Positions 1-13,200 of a DNA stretch of 64,000 nt are shown here, piece by piece. The notes below the pieces were generated by a model. It saw only the letters and a program-made list of their open reading frames with translations. It did not search any database and was not told the DNA's origin. The stretch comes from Symsagittifera roscoffensis (Eukaryota; Xenacoelomorpha; Acoela; Convolutidae), in contig NC_087064.1 of assembly GCF_963678635.1 (NCBI RefSeq), positions 21,312,509 through 21,376,508 on the forward strand, written 5' to 3'. The translations under genes and the position numbers were made by a program. Every line of letters begins with the position of its first letter. The first letter of the stretch is position 1.

Positions 1-2
1 TG

Positions 3-1796
3 ATATGGAAGCTACTAAGACCCTCCTGGTGTCCACATCCCCATGCGAGTCTAATCGAGGAAACCACCGAGCGAGTGAGGTTAGCACCAACGGAAGATGA
101 AGATCTGGCGAAGTTGAGTGTGCTACATAAGCTAATCACACCCCAGATGCAAGAGCCAAGCGAAAGGACGAGCGACCCCGGGTCAGCGAAGAAATTGGAG
201 CCGGGTAGCTGTCTGGATTCGACGTGTGGGAACGGAGAGCACATCTGCGATGGACGGTCATGCGTCAGAATACTGTCGTTTCAAAAAGAAGACCTGGTCA
301 CTTGGTTCGAAGACATCACAGAAAGGGAGAAAAGTGAAGTGCAAATAATAGCGGAATGTTACGCGAGAACCACGGTGAATATAGCGACAGCTCTCGGATT
401 CTTCTCGAGAATGTGTGGTCTGCAGGCACTGGAGAGACTGGAGTCTGAACATCATTTAGTGACGGCGTTGAGCGTAGAATCATGGCCCGGGGTGTTGCAG
501 GTGACTCAAAAACACATCCGGAGCTGGAAAGTTGGTCTTGAGGCGGAAATGGGATTTCCCCTGAGCGAAGCTTATGGCTTGCCATTGAACGCGAAATCGC
601 TGATAGGGTCAATGATGGCCAACTTGTGCGGAAGTCACTACCCGCTACACATGGCGATGGTGGAAGTGTCCAGCCAGAGAATACTGGTGGACAAGGCCTT
701 CTCAGTGCCCAAGTGCGTGAGGTTGGCTCGGATGTCGCATCACTCGCACAAGTTGTTGAGAAAAATCAAAGGGACAGTACCAAAAGAATTGAGAGATGAC
801 TTAAGCGAAATCTGGGGAGAAGATCTTCTGAAGTTGGAAAGAGAAAACACAAGCGATCACGAGAGACAAAACGTGATCGGGAAACCTGTGGGAAGTACTC
901 CAAACCTGGAAGACAACGACACGATGCACATGAAAATGATGGAGCTTGAGCCTCTCTTGGAAGCCTCAGGGGAGCGTAATCTCAGGAGCATTGAGATCTC
1001 TCATGGGGAATGCCCATGCCACTGTTTGGCACAAACGGTGTGGTATCCAGATCACAAGAACCTTTGCCTGGTGTGGGATGTGGAAGAGATTCGGTCGATC
1101 GGACTACCGGATCACCGGCAGAAGGTGACGCTCTTAGTAGTGAGTACGATGTTAGCTCTGAGATGGATAGAAGAGAATATAACGAAGTATCGGGAGGCGA
1201 CGACGCCAACGGCTGAGTCAATATACGCGATAGACTACAGCAGGAGACTTGAGTTGTTTGAGACTGCGTGCAAAGTATTCGCCATACCGACGGAAGTCAG
1301 GCACGTATGGAGTCGCTTGAGGTACTTTCCATGGTTTCGGGCGACACTGACGTCTTGGTTGTACAGGGCAACGAAAGATCACATGAGAAAACATCAAAAG
1401 GAGTATCGACAGTTCCAGGCCGAGATTGGGCCGGAAGCTTTCAAGAGACCCCTGCTAACCCATCGTAATGCGATCACGACGGGATGGAAGAGAGTGGGTA
1501 AGATGTCTAGAGACAATACCAAAGCGAGGGAGTCGATACTAGAGGAAGACCTGGCGAAGAACATGAGCTTGAGCCTGCACAACTCCTTTTGCTTGAACCG
1601 AGAAGCTAGGGTGAAGGCACTACCCAACCAAGCAAAGAGATTGCAGGAGCAGAGAGAATGGATGCGATCCTATGAACAGCTGAAGGCTTGGGAGGAGATT
1701 GTGATTAGTTCCGATGATGAAGAGGAACTGTTGAGACAGTTTGCCGCATCTAGCACTTCAGGATGCAGTACCTCCAAGGCGAAGAGTACGAGATGA
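3..1796 (+). CDS. 5'-partial intronless ORF, unidentified, probably from a mobile element
   Basis: The frame is open from the window edge to TGA at 1794-1796, about 598 codons with no intron. The first in-frame ATG is at 147; a GTG lies at 75. An overlapping frame starts with ATG at 5 and stops near 112, so the true 5' end may be spliced or lie outside. The protein is basic and helical-looking with no membrane segment. A Cys/His cluster HGECPCHC sits roughly 320 codons after the GTG at 75, and the C-terminus ends in an acidic ISSDDEEEL stretch followed by Ser/Thr/Lys. Base composition is clearly richer in G and C than the surrounding DNA, which suggests foreign or recently inserted sequence. 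I do not recognise the family. I infer a retroelement or large-transposon ORF because it is long, intronless and followed by repeat-like DNA, but no protease, RT or integrase motif is visible. Confidence 0.6.
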   Translation: MWKLLRPSWCPHPHASLIEETTERVRLAPTEDEDLAKLSVLHKLITPQMQEPSERTSDPGSAKKLEPGSCLDSTCGNGEHICDGRSCVRILSFQKEDLVTWFEDITEREKSEVQIIAECYARTTVNIATALGFFSRMCGLQALERLESEHHLVTALSVESWPGVLQVTQKHIRSWKVGLEAEMGFPLSEAYGLPLNAKSLIGSMMANLCGSHYPLHMAMVEVSSQRILVDKAFSVPKCVRLARMSHHSHKLLRKIKGTVPKELRDDLSEIWGEDLLKLERENTSDHERQNVIGKPVGSTPNLEDNDTMHMKMMELEPLLEASGERNLRSIEISHGECPCHCLAQTVWYPDHKNLCLVWDVEEIRSIGLPDHRQKVTLLVVSTMLALRWIEENITKYREATTPTAESIYAIDYSRRLELFETACKVFAIPTEVRHVWSRLRYFPWFRATLTSWLYRATKDHMRKHQKEYRQFQAEIGPEAFKRPLLTHRNAITTGWKRVGKMSRDNTKARESILEEDLAKNMSLSLHNSFCLNREARVKALPNQAKRLQEQREWMRSYEQLKAWEEIVISSDDEEELLRQFAASSTSGCSTSKAKSTR

Positions 1797-2914
1797 ATGG
1801 GCAAATCGGATGGATCTTGAGTCTTGAGAGGGAAAGGGGGCTTGAGTGTGAATCCGAGTGAAACTTGGATTCACGAAAAAGAAATTTTAACAAAGCAAAT
1901 ATTGTTACTAATATACTATATCTATTATATAAATCAAAATGCTGCATGACAATTTCCTGATTGAATAGGACAAAAGAGATTTTTAAATGATTGGCTTGAA
2001 AAGCGAAAATTCAAAGGTGCAGGTAAATGCAGATTTTGGTTGCTATTTAGCAATAGTGTGAAAATTTTAAATGGTCGTGAATTTTGGGGTGTAGATAATC
2101 TTAAATCTGCTGCAAACTTCTGTAAATGACCACTGGCACTGTATCTTGAGCAACACTCGGTTTTTCTGGGACTCACTGGCAGAAGACAGCGCGCGATGAG
2201 GACATCGATCTCGAGTCCGGGGAGTATGTGCCAGTCGGTCATATTTGGAAGTTTGACCTTGAGAAGAGCAGAAAACACTTGATTTTGGAGTGAAATTTAA
2301 ATTTTTAAAATTTCGAATGGAACATGTCATGCACGATTTTCTCGCGAGAACTGAAAATCAGAAAAAGAAAAGAGAACAATTTTAGAACAATTGCGGGAAA
2401 GTTGTCAGATAAAAACGAGTGGGAAATTGCTATTCGCAATTTCCATCATAGTGAACAAGAGTAGAGCTGTCCTATCTGAAATAGAAGACAGAGTATTCCC
2501 GAGAGAGTAATTATTCGAACTGGACCAGAGTGAACCTTCGACGGAAAGGTGGACAGCTTGAGTGTCCCAATGGTCCACATAAAACTTCGTTCTTGAGTTC
2601 AAACTTACCCTTACCATTCAAACTGATAAACATTGAACTTATCTAGTTACCTTAGTTAATTCTAGAGTTGCTCACCCATTTAATTACTTCCTGGTTCTTG
2701 AGCGCATCAACATGTGAGTCCTTAATTTAAATTTCTAGAGTGTGTTTTATGATTGTTATGTTGAGGTAAGGCGAGTTTTAGGTTGATCCATCTGAAATGG
2801 ATCAAAGTTCCACTGTCTAATAAAAAAGCAACTTAACGGATTGTTCCAACCCGGTTTTTAACGGCGTTCATGTATTTTGGGTATCTAGAGACCTAAGTAT
2901 GGGGACGTTTCTAA
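1797..2914. other. Gene-free stretch after the first ORF
   Basis: I see no exon or long frame. The first 60 bases are still purine-rich like the ORF, then composition drops to the AT-rich background. A short hairpin, GATCCATCTGAAATGGATC, lies near 2785-2803. The segment could be the 3' untranslated part of the element that carries the first ORF. Confidence 0.4.
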
Positions 2915-3424
2915 TTCTAGAGTGGGGGGATATTTTAGTAGTAGCCTTTAAGCTGTAACGGGTCGTAGTCTCATGTCACAAGCGAACCGAATTGGCTCCG
3001 ACTGATTTGAGGCGGAAAAACACAAGAGATAGTGTCCCTGACTCCTGAGCCAATAGTTATAGGGCCTATTTTTCTTAAGCCTCATGTGTGACTGTAGTAG
3101 ACGAATGTTACAGAAGTGTGAATCAGATTATTGGTTTCGAGCTTGCCGTCTGGCCAACCTTTTTAACGATTACTTCAAATTTGACAATCTTTGATCCAGG
3201 ATGCAAAATTAAACTGCTGGAAGTTTATACGAAGTTCTTCAAAACCCGCTACAACGAGTCAGATTCATGCACTTGGCGGATATTATGTGGCTGCAACAAC
3301 TGTAGAGATTTGAAGAAACTTAACTTTAACAACTGAAACACGAACGTTGAACCTCCCAATCACTGGGTTTTATGCGAACCCTTGGATTAGTCCTGAATCC
3401 TTTGTTATTATTATTATTATTATC
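2915..3424 (+). repeat. Possible polypurine tract and LTR-like sequence
   Basis: A purine run, AGAGTGGGGGGATA, at about 2919-2932 resembles the polypurine tract that precedes a 3' LTR. It is followed by about 490 bp of non-coding sequence of more balanced composition ending at a (TTA)n run. No second LTR copy is inside the window, so the LTR identity is inference only. Confidence 0.25.
3405..3423. repeat. (TTA)n microsatellite
   Basis: About six TTA/ATT triplets in a row. Confidence 0.8.
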
Positions 3425-3974
3425 CAAGAATCAATTCAAAATGTTACCTTGCAACTCATTTTTAATGACATTTGTAATTTTAACTACTTTTAATTTTTTC
3501 GACGATGCATTTAACGCTGGTTTTTTGTTTATTTTTTGCCACTAGTTTTACTAATGGTCCTAGAATCGATTCTTGAGGCACCTCTTATTACTGGAGCCCA
3601 ATCCTAGTACCTTTCGTTTAAAACAATAGTAATATAATAAATAAGTTTTTTGCCCTGTTTTTAGGAGTGACCTCGTGGTCTGGGGATACTGAGAACCAGC
3701 CATGAGCTCAATATTTTTGCATGTACCTAAGTTAATCTGAGCGTTCTGGCCGATAGCCAAAAACAGTTACGATTTTGTCGACCCGATGTTGAAAGGACCA
3801 CACAAAGAACTGGCTTTGGTAGAGACGGTTAAAAGCATATAGAGCTGTGTTCAGACGCTAGCCAGTCGTTTTACAACCTAGCTTTATTTTCCGTCGATAT
3901 GTACTTCCAGGCGAATGTTACACTGATCACAAATTTCCAGTCTGTATTTATTGATACTGTTTCAATTTTTTGAA

Positions 3975-4060
3975 AAATTTTATTTCCTGTTCGAATCACG
4001 ACTGAACGGGCTTTAATATGATAGATCATTCAACCCATTCAGGATGATTATTTGTATAAT
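3975..4060 (-). repeat. Dispersed repeat family R1, fragment
   Basis: The reverse complement carries the family hallmark GTGATTCGAAC followed by related sequence. Better copies are at 9955, 10245 and 57243 on the plus strand. Read on this strand the hallmark is GTTCGAATCAC, close to an RNA polymerase III B box. Confidence 0.45.
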
Positions 4061-4250
4061 CGGTTGGAACAAAAATGAAATACAATCAGCTGAGCTAGTG
4101 CCTGCGTTCGAGACCAACAAATTTTCATAGGTCCGAAATCGTTCGTTAAAACTCTTAATTTGCAATGATATTGGTAGTTCTCTAAAGTTTCTTTTTCAGA
4201 ATCACTGTTGTTCCAAGATCGCATGCTGATTCACAATTCCCTAGTCGGCG

Positions 4251-4298
4251 ATGAAAATTGACTTTGAAGCAGCAATATCTGGATTATTTAATCACCCG
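4251..4298 (+). CDS. Exon 1 of the 16-exon gene (start)
   Basis: Sixteen codons, MKIDFEAAISGLFNHP, ending in phase 0 at CCG|GTAAGT. It joins exon 2 (LYEKNLSFKEIVDDC...) at 4780, which follows a TATTTTAG acceptor. No promoter motif could be recognised upstream. Confidence 0.65.
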
Positions 4299-7200
4299 GT
4301 AAGTGGTATGTTTAAATGTTAACTTCTAGAATAAATTCATAGCGCTCTTTTTAACAGTTTGAAAATCAGAGTTGTTGAACTTAAAATAACTAACTGACAA
4401 AATTACTGATATTTTTGAAAACAGCGTTATGTGTCTGAGTCATGGTTGAAAAAATCTTTACCTGAAAACTTGCATTATTTTTCATATAAGTTGTACGAAG
4501 CAAAGCTGTTTAAAAATTAGAGTTTTCGAATTTGAATGATTAAACTGACAAAATGACTGTGATGCTTTTGATGACAACAACGTTATGTGTCTGAGGCATG
4601 CTTGAAAAAATGTGTTGCTGAAACCTTCCTTTGTTTTTAATTTAAGTCGGCCACGAAGCAATCATATTTCAATTAATTATTTTTGCTTAGCGAAAAATAG
4701 GCCATCCAAAGAAATTGAACCCAATTCAAAAAAATGCTATCCAATATTTTTTTTGTTATCATCTAAGGTACTATTTTAGCTATATGAGAAGAACTTGAGC
4801 TTCAAGGAGATAGTGGATGATTGCAAAGATTTTTTTGAAGAATCGGGCTTCTCACATGTGCAGAATAAATCTTCTGCAGCTAAGTTAGTTTCTTATGCCT
4901 GTTCGTCTTTTAATGGATTTTTTTTGAAATACTTGATGAATAAATTTTCATAAAAATTCACTGGTCAAATTTAGTGTTAACATTCCTGCTCAAAGTATGC
5001 TTCTAAATGTTATCTGAAAAAAATTAAAAACAAAATGCCAACGTTGATTGAATCAATTACTGCAATAACCTACAGTGCAATGCGCAGTTTCGTTTGACAC
5101 GGGAAAAGATGTTTTGTTTAGGGAGCGCGAAAATCATGACAGAAGTTTTTATGAAACCATGTTGCCCCTGCTACTGCAAATAACACGGTAAGGACGGACC
5201 AATGTCTAAATTTTTTCAAGAACCAACTTTGCCATTAAAAATCAAGAATAAAGCCAAAAAAAAAAACGTTTATCTCCGTTCATTTTCACAAGTATATTGT
5301 CAGAATCGTTCTAATTGTTGCTAGTTACAACATGTTTTGGCAAATATTACTTCGTTTATGGTATTCTTTTTTTGTGTGTTCCAGTTTAAAAAAATTTCTG
5401 CACATAGGTCTTGCTCCATCTCATATTCGCGTTCATCGCTGAATGTTGCGATATCATCAAGTTTTGTCTGAGGTTATAGCAGCAAAGCGAGAAATAGAGA
5501 TGCCTCAAAAGTTTTATTAAAATGATTCCATGCTTAGAAGTAAAATATGCCTGTGTTGTTATTAGGCTTCTAATAAGCGTATTCATATGCTTTATAAGCA
5601 GGCATTTAATCTTTTTTTCCTGTTCAGCTAGATGTAAGATTATCGTTTAATGAAGTTTACTTTTAAGCGCAATTGCGTTTCCTGGGTGTAATAAGCAAGT
5701 TTTGTACTGATCAAATCTGTACGGTTAAAAGAGTATGATCTACCAGATGCAGTGATCTCTGCCATGTCGATGGTAGACTAGATAGGCATTGGCAAGAATG
5801 AAGTGCGAAGTTTTTCGTTCATAAGCCAATATGTCGAAAAGCGTAATTATTGTTCCGACCACTGAAAGTGGGGAGAAACTTCGCTTACGGGTCTGTTTTA
5901 ATTTTTTCTTTTATAAAATTTTTTTTCCAGAAAAATCAGGTGCCAAAATTATAATCAATAAAATTTGTTGAGATAATATAGGATAAAGGCCTTTCAGTCG
6001 TGATTCGAACGATATTTAAAAATTCTCAGTTGCGAGATAAACCGGTTTCAAATTGTTGATTCTTAGTCTGATTTATGGCAATAATCTTTTCATGTAAGCT
6101 GTGAAAACTTTTTTTTAGCGCTATCTTGGGAGTTTTCTACTGATTTTTCCAAAAATAGTTTCTATTCATTTTTCGAAGAAAACTGTTGCTAAATATGCTT
6201 AATTTAGTAAAAAAAAATATCGAAGTTCTAGGTTTTAGTTCAATTCCTCTCATCAGATCACAAACAAAATTGACCCAATTTGAAAAATGAAATGGTTTGA
6301 TTTTTATTTGTGCTTATTGTGGTCGAAACTTTGTGGTAGTTGCATACCAACCGGTTATATTTATTCAGCTAGGTCAGTATTTAATTTTTCATTGCTTTCT
6401 CCCTGGTGCAGATAATTACAATAGCAGGACAAATTTCAGCAAAATTAACTGATTTAAAATGCCATTTTTACTTCTTATAATATTGAATAAATTAAAATTA
6501 AAAATGTCATCAATCCTATGAACTCCGTGAAATCGGGAAAAACAACGGGTCTTGTGAGTTTTTAAAGGGTATCAAAGCAGCAGGCCTATGTTTCATTGGC
6601 TTAATAATCAAAAATGCGCTGTTTGAAGAGAAACATAGGTTTTATGCACCCCCTCTGAAAAACGCAAAGGATAGAAGTCTTACAATTTCAGAGCTTTGTA
6701 GCTCAAAATTTTTCATGACAACATTTTGATTTCAACTCAACGCAAATTTCAGCTCAACACAAGATCAACGTTTGCGTGTATCAAGTCTCGATACCAGTTC
6801 ATCTGTTTTTTATGCTGTGCTAGAACGTTTAAAGAAGCATAGAGTGGCAAGTTTTGGGAAATTTTACACGCCGCAGACTGAGTTATTACCGCCGCAACAA
6901 TAGAAAAACGCTACGCGAAGCTTTGAAATTGATGAACAAGTCAACTATGAAGTCATCTACAAAATCGTCTTGATTGATTTATCGAGCGTCAAACTTTGTT
7001 CTATGCATTCGTGGTTCTTAGTTTGGTTATAACAGTCTCTCAGCAACGTTATGGCTTTATTGAACTTATTTTGCATTGCTCTGGGTAGTCTAAAAAATGA
7101 TAGTTTTTGTCACAGTTGAGCTTCGCGCTTGTGATACAAAGAACGAAGTTCAAAAGATGATGCGTCTCAAACAAAATGTGAAAAAAGTCTTGAATTCTGT

Positions 7201-10200
7201 TGAACTAATTGTACGCTAAAAACTCAAGAAAAAAGCTAATTGCAATGCTTTTTCAATTAGAAAAGAAATCGTAAACATAACAAGGATACGGTTTAAAACT
7301 CAAAATTAGACTTAAATTTACTCAAACCTATTTTACTTAAAACTATGCAATCAAACAACCTGAATGTCCTGCAAGAAGGCTTCGGATACGAAAAGGTCCT
7401 ATCTGTTGCTTGCTATAAACTAAAATCAAAAAGAAATCTCACAATTGAAAAATGAAATTTCAAAAAAAAAATGAGTGGAAAATTTTCAAACAATTGCCAC
7501 AAAGAATGACTTACAGAAAATCTGAAAAAAAAACTCAGAAAGCTTATAAATATTACCCTATTACAGAAAATTTATCAGATATGAAAATGATAGACAACGA
7601 AAAGAGAGCTGGATCAAAAGAAAAATAGACGCTCGTTTCAGAAAAACAAAATACGAAACATTTTTTCCCAAAAATTTTCTAACTTGAAAGAAACATACTC
7701 TTAAATTTTGTGCGACAGTCGCCACAATATTTCGTTGACATCACAGTCAAGTCAAAATTTGCAAAAAAAAACTTTCTGTTTCACTGCGATTTTTTCGAAA
7801 CTTTTTGACATACTGAAACAATACGCTGTTCCATCATCGTGAATCGACTTAAATTGAAATAACACGGATTTGTTTTATGCATATGACCTATGCAGAGGAC
7901 GTGGTTTACGTGTCCGCTGAAATCTGTAGTGGAAGTTCGGTACGGGAAAAATTCTAGTACCCGGTTGCAATATCCTTGATTATCGGAAGCGTAAAAAACT
8001 GACAAAATTAAACGTCGACTTAAAACTTTGCTGGTAAGTTCCATTTGAGCTATAATAAGGCCGATTTAGTTATTCAAACTTGTCACATTTTTAAAAGGAG
8101 CTACCTGAGTCAAAAGAGCTACCTGTCAAAGAAACCAAAATTTTCATTTTTTAATATTTTTTGTTTGAACCTGTAAAGTCACTGCAGATAATTACTTGAA
8201 AGCGCCAGGATCTTGAAAAACTTAATCAAAAATTACACTTGGCTGTCGTTGTTAAACGTGTTTCGTTTAGAAATCAAACTTAGTTGTCGCGAAGCTTTTT
8301 TAAAATCCCATTCATCAATACTGCATCAGTCGTCAATTTTTTTTTGTGAATGAGCTTCTGTGTTACTGCTGTTCAATAACTTTCGATCACTGAATAATCA
8401 GAAAATCAATTTCTTCAAAAGTGGGTCCTTTTTTTCTCCCGCATGAGATGCTTCTTGTAAATTGTTTTTGTTCGCGTTTGTGGATCGAAAAAAAGTCCAA
8501 ATTTTGACATTTGAAAAGATTTTTCTTTCAATTTGGATTTTAGGTTGCGGGACCAGTCTGAACGCAATGTGAGCAGTCACGTTCGCATGTTGCACAAGTG
8601 GTGGAATGAAAACAAGACCATACTGCATCGAAACCTTAGCGTAAGTTAAAACGATCATAAATGTTTTAACCTTCAATCCATAATACCCCTGTGCAAAATT
8701 GTACAAGAGACAGCGAACTCTGAAATCAAATTTTTCCAGTATCAACTACAGCTGTTTTTTATTGATTTTATTCATTTTTTCGTTAAAAGGAAAATAAAAA
8801 GTTTAAACATTTCTGGTGTTAATTTTTTCTGCGGGTTGAGTGCATCAAAGTTAATGAAAATCCGAATTCTGATATCTTTGTTTGCTCAAAAGTTCATCCT
8901 TTATTCCTTTTTTGACTATAGACTATTTCATTTTATGACATTGCGTTGGGAAACTGAAAACGTAACTGATTATTTGGTGCTCCTTTTGCTCGTTTTTCTT
9001 TATTCGAATTGGATCCTTTTCTGATTCATGATGTAATGAACGACAAGTTTTAACTATTAACCATTTGGTTTGTTGTCTTAGAAAACAGTATTGAATCATT
9101 GTTTTATTCCGAAAAGTTTTAGATTTTATGGAACTCATCTTCTATTCATCTGAAAAAATGATGAATTTAAATTTACTTATTTAAAAAGTAAAGAAGTTAT
9201 TATTGCTGTCATGGTTGTTGTTTTTTGGGCTTTAGCAGCTGGAGGCACTGGTGAGTCATAGAAACATGACACTTAGGGTGTCCAAAGAAGTGCTACAGAG
9301 GTCGCATGACATGGACGAGGGGCTTCTGCTAGGGTCCATACAGCCCCTGTCGGTGAGAAACTGTGAATTCAAACTATTATCTCGGACTAGCATTTTATTA
9401 TAAATGTACGGAAAGTTTTCGAGGGTTGCGTTTTGAGACCCTACCGAGTCCATTCATTTGCTGTCCTCTCAGGGATAAATTAGTTGGAATATTGTGTAAA
9501 TACAGATTGAATTTTTTTGAAATCTTTGAAAATAAATTTTTCTTTTTTTCTTTCTTTCATTTTGTCTTCGAAACCCAATTGGTGCGTTAATTCATTATAA
9601 GTGTTATCTTCCATTTTGTATCTTGATTGGTTTCTCTTCATTTTTTTCTAGGGTGCTACGGCAATAGTTCAATATGGCTGTGCATCTAGTCGAAAGATAT
9701 GACGGCTCTTATCATTGTCTCTTTGAATTATATCACTTTTTCTGACAATCTAGATCAAAATAAAATTGAATTCAGAAATAATTAAATCAGCGTTATGTTA
9801 AATATTACCAGATTTGCGTAGGCTATCATCAGTGGGAGTTTAAAACTCCCTTTCTCTATCCTCTCCAGAATCTAAACGTCATTGATAAATATTATGTGTT
9901 TAACTATTTGCTGATTTTGGTACCACAATTAATCATCGGACTGGGCTGAGTGATATATCATATTGAAGCCCTTTCAGTCGTGATTCGAATGTAATTTAAA
10001 AAATTTCAAGAAATTTTCTCAGTGTCGAGAAAAACCCGTTTAAAATTTTTGGTTTTTGGTCTAATTTTGAGCCTTGTCATTTTTCTTGTCATTTTTTGTC
10101 AAAAACTGTTTTCTAATTGACCTATTTTACTATGGCTCTCAAATATGCTTAGCTTCTATTTTGTTTTGTTCAGATCTTTTAATCAAAGCATGCAGAAAAA

Positions 10201-13200
10201 AAACGACACCATTTTGAAAAAACTTTTTTTGGTATTTTTTAAGACTGTGGTCGGATCTATCTTTTTTTTAACCGGTTATCTTTTTATAACCGGCTATCTT
10301 TTTTCTTTTTGTTTTCCAAACAAAATCAGGTACCACAAATAAATATCAGAAAGGGTTGAGTGATATAAATTAAAGTTCTTGCTATCGTGATTCGAACGAC
10401 ACTAAAAATTTCAAAAGTTTTTTCAGTGTCGAGAAAAACCGGTTTGAAATTTTTGGTCTAATTTCGAAGTAATATAGTGTGAGCGTGTAGTTTTATAATA
10501 GCTTATTTAAGCTTACTATAAGCCATGAAAACTTTGTTGTACTCAAATAAAAATAGTTAAAAATTTCTGCAAAAAAGTTTTTTTTACAATTTTATTTTTG
10601 TTTTTCTAGTCACTTTTCTTCAAAAACTGTTTTACGAATGTTTTTTTTTACTATGACTGTCAAATATGCCGAAGTTCATTTTTCGGGGAAAAAACCATGC
10701 GGAAAAAACGGCACTAATTAAAAAAAATTGTGTTTTTCTCACTGTGGTCGGAACATTCTGCTACGTGCACAGTAACCGGTTATCCTTGTTGTCATATGTA
10801 CTTGTTTGGAGAAATAAAAGTCAATCAATAATTGATAATAAATCCAAGTATTTTTGTCTAAAATTGGTGCATCAAACAAAGATAATTTCAGCCTGAAGGC
10901 GACTCCGATTCTAAGAAAGACGAAAATGCAGGTGTGAGCAGAGAGTCAGACCAGATCAAGGACTCATCCAGTCTTCTAGAGTTGCCCCCCGACATAGGGG
11001 ACGATGAGGGGGAGATTCAACTGTCTCCGGGTAGTCCGGCAGACAGTGCCGAGTTGTCCCACTCTTACAGAGACGACAGGGAAATCATCATTCCAGGTCG
11101 GTCGGGTCATTTACAATTTGCGGCTACCGCCTTGAAAAGTTTTAGAGGGCTGGATCAAATGTATTTTTTATTTTGCCAAACAAATGTTTTTGAATTGAGA
11201 TATTGAGATAAATGTAGTTAAGTTAGCACCCTATCAAGTCAGTTCAATGTCTTTTAACAGATGGACTGCCGCCCATAAAACTGCCTATGTGCGTTCATAA
11301 TTGAATATGCAGAAAATGTTGCTGTGAAAAAAAACGCTAACTTGACTTAAGGTTACATCACCAATTATAACACAACCGAACTTTGTTCTTTTCAAAAGTA
11401 TCATTGACATTTTTAAGCTAGCAATATAGTTCAGTGGCCAAGATTAATATTAAACCTGTTTGTTCATAATCAATTTGATGTCAAATTACCAAGTTTCAGC
11501 AAAACATTTGTAAGTGATCTGTTTTTTTTTCAGGCGCTTCGAAACCTTTCTTGCTCACTATGCCATCAGCAACACCTCTTGAGCAATCTCCACTCAAAAA
11601 CATGAAAAGTAACCTTATTTGAATTATTTTTAGCAGCCATGATCACATTGTAAATGTTTTCAGCTTGAGTCATTAGGTGCCTTGTTTAGATGCTGATTCT
11701 TCTCAAAGTAATTTAGACGTCAACAGGAACCATGTGAACAAAAAGAGCCGCAAGACGACTCATATTCAAATGAATCCCGCAGAAATCTGGGAGGAGTTTC
11801 TCAGGCGCCAGAAGTATGTTATTTTCCCACAATCTCATAGTGTCAAAATGTTATTGGGTTATTAAAGAAGTTAAAAAATCAATTATTTAAGTTGATGTTT
11901 TAAGTTGAACAGTTTTTTTGCTTTCCTTGTTGCACCACTCACTTACACTTACAAGAATCGAATTTACCTTCTTAGTCAAATTCGTCGTATGATTATATAA
12001 ACCTCTTGTTGGCTAATTTTGCTTTTGAAGAAACGTTTAAATGTGACTTTATCGCGTTTTTTCTGCATTTTGTTTTTTTTGCAATCGTTTTGCATTTTAT
12101 CTAATTAAAAAAGAAAAATTATAGTTCAATCTGCCATGCTGCTATCCCAGAATTAGAGTGTTAATAATTCAGATTTAATAGCTCCATAAAAATTGTTCAA
12201 AAAAATAGGTGTGGTTGTTACAAAAATGTCATTTTTTCCCTTATTTACACTAGCGAACTTTAGTGAGCGTTCGTGTAATAGTACGTCTATTCTTTTTTCT
12301 AAGCCAAGTCGAAAATATTGGTGCCACTTTTGGTGGCACCATTGCGGATTTTTGATAGCATGTGCTTTGAAATTCGAATAGTATCAAGTTGATGCCTTTT
12401 TATTTCATCAAACGAACCAAAAAAGCTATGTTTCAAACAACATAACAATAATAAAAACTTGATTTCAGAAATTTTCTAACTCATTATATTTCGCAATTTT
12501 TTGAAATGCATACTTTATACATAATGTGGCTTTACGCTTTCCATGTTATTACTTGCTAAGTTAGTGAGGATGCCTTTAGCTTGTTATATTCTAAATAATT
12601 ACTTGCAAAGTTCTGTCTATTTGTGTTTGGTGCCACTTTTGCTGCATGGCATTGGCAATTTATTAGCATATGTAGCTGTTTTGTTTGTGACCAAAGTTTG
12701 CCGATTGTTAAGCGTTTGTGACCGAGAGGGCAGGGCGTGAGATTCCAAATCTCGAGGTCGCATGTTCGAAGCCAATAAGTGGCAAAGTTTCAGTAACTCG
12801 AGGCTAATTCTATTTTTTCTTATTTCATTTTACAAAGCTGCTTTTTTGTTGTGTTCTCGCTAGTGTTTGTGAAGCGCAGCTGCGCCTCTGTGTATCAATA
12901 TCAAACTTAATTTAAAAACCTGGAAGTTCTATTGCTCTCAGTATATAAAATAGAATCAAAATCCCCTTCTTCTAAATCGGTTGAAATCTTATAGCTGCTT
13001 CCTTTCTGCGAGAGTTCTACGAACGATAGAATTTCAACGGCATATTTCATCTTTTCTTTTTTCGCAATTTTTTTGCGGTTTCTCATTTTTTGTTTAATTT
13101 TGTTTAATTTCTTTAAGTCGCCGTTTTTGCTTTTGTCTGCATACCGACTGCGGGGCCTTACCGAAACTGAGTACACGAGATGATGGTTCACGGTATGGAT

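Noticed and set aside
3088-3336. 82-codon frame
   Set aside because: Starts at GTG, lies within LTR-like sequence, and shows no motif.
12711-12778. Functional tRNA gene
   Set aside because: Acceptor stem does not pair and the T-arm is imperfect; tRNA-derived repeat is the better reading. The same applies at 17375, 18644 and 21725.
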